Part shown: piece after piece, positions 5,822 through 5,887 of the stretch
How positions within the stretch are numbered: the first letter of the stretch is position 1
How the letters are laid out: each line of letters opens with the position of its first letter
NCBI GenBank assembly: GCA_014377155.1
Contig: JACMQD010000513.1
Coordinates: 1-5,887, forward strand
Length of the DNA stretch: 5,887 nucleotides
Direction: 5' to 3'
Origin: Herminiimonas sp.
Lineage (GTDB): Bacteria > Pseudomonadota > Gammaproteobacteria > Burkholderiales > Burkholderiaceae
Made by a program: the position numbers and the translations under genes
Notes under the pieces: generated by a model
What the model saw: only the letters and a program-made list of their open reading frames with translations
Database searches by the model: none
Told to the model about the DNA's origin: nothing

Positions 5822-5887
5822 TTAACGCTTGTAGAGGAGTATTCGTGCTGCCTGTTCGTCAGTCGCTTTCTGGTCGCGCTTGGTCTC
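5822..5887 (-). CDS. fliJ: Flagellar export protein FliJ, C-terminal end (runs off the window)
   Basis: Only the last 21 residues and the TAA stop are in the window: ETKRDQKATDEQAARILLYK followed by R. FliJ is a small coiled-coil protein of the export ATPase complex that escorts chaperones and links the FliI ring to FlhA. The visible piece is charged and helical. It has the K-x-x-D-E-x-A-x-R type pattern common at FliJ C-termini, and the position directly upstream of fliK is where fliJ sits in most clusters. The assignment rests mainly on gene order, since 21 residues are too few for a firm family call. The reading frame is open to the window edge and ends 20 bases before fliK. Confidence 0.75.
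   Translation of the reverse strand, partial: ETKRDQKATDEQAARILLYKR

Noticed and set aside
1..5887. A novel accessory or defence system
   Set aside because: Every coding stretch is accounted for by known flagellar genes in their usual order, and no insertion, atypical gene or mobile-element boundary was seen.

Overview
This window is one stretch of a flagellar gene cluster, and every gene in it lies on the minus strand. In order of transcription (high to low coordinate) it holds the 3' end of fliJ, then fliK, a gap of about 500 bases, then fliL, fliM, fliN, fliO, fliP, fliQ and the first third of fliR. All nine assignments rest on family hallmarks visible in the translations. No transposon, tRNA, rRNA, CRISPR array or accessory system is visible.

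The order matches the standard fliF-K / fliL-R arrangement of proteobacterial flagellar loci. The moderately high GC, the sequences of FliM, FliP and FliR, and an extended FliO with a signal peptide suggest a betaproteobacterium, perhaps of the Oxalobacteraceae (Herbaspirillum, Herminiimonas, Collimonas or Janthinobacterium relatives). That placement is inference from sequence character; no search was run.

Region by region. Bases 5887-4458 hold the end of fliJ (export chaperone/escort) and fliK (hook-length ruler). Bases 4457-3954 are non-coding. They contain a terminator-like stem-loop just after fliK, an 8-base T tract, several inverted repeats, and a dyad overlapping a -10-like hexamer upstream of fliL. 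This is the likely boundary between a fliK-ending operon and a fliL-R operon. Bases 3953-1 hold fliL to fliR, tightly packed: gaps of 4-7 bases or overlaps of 4-8 bases from fliL to fliQ, and a 48-base gap before fliR.

How they work together: FliM and FliN build the switch/C-ring, which binds phospho-CheY and presents export cargo. FliL supports the stator at the inner membrane. FliP, FliQ and FliR form the export gate inside the MS ring, and FliO assists FliP assembly. FliJ escorts substrates to the gate, and FliK times the change from hook to filament export. The window looks conventional. The points worth checking are small: the regulatory content of the fliK-fliL gap, the long repeat-bearing linker in FliO, and a hairpin abutting the fliR start codon.
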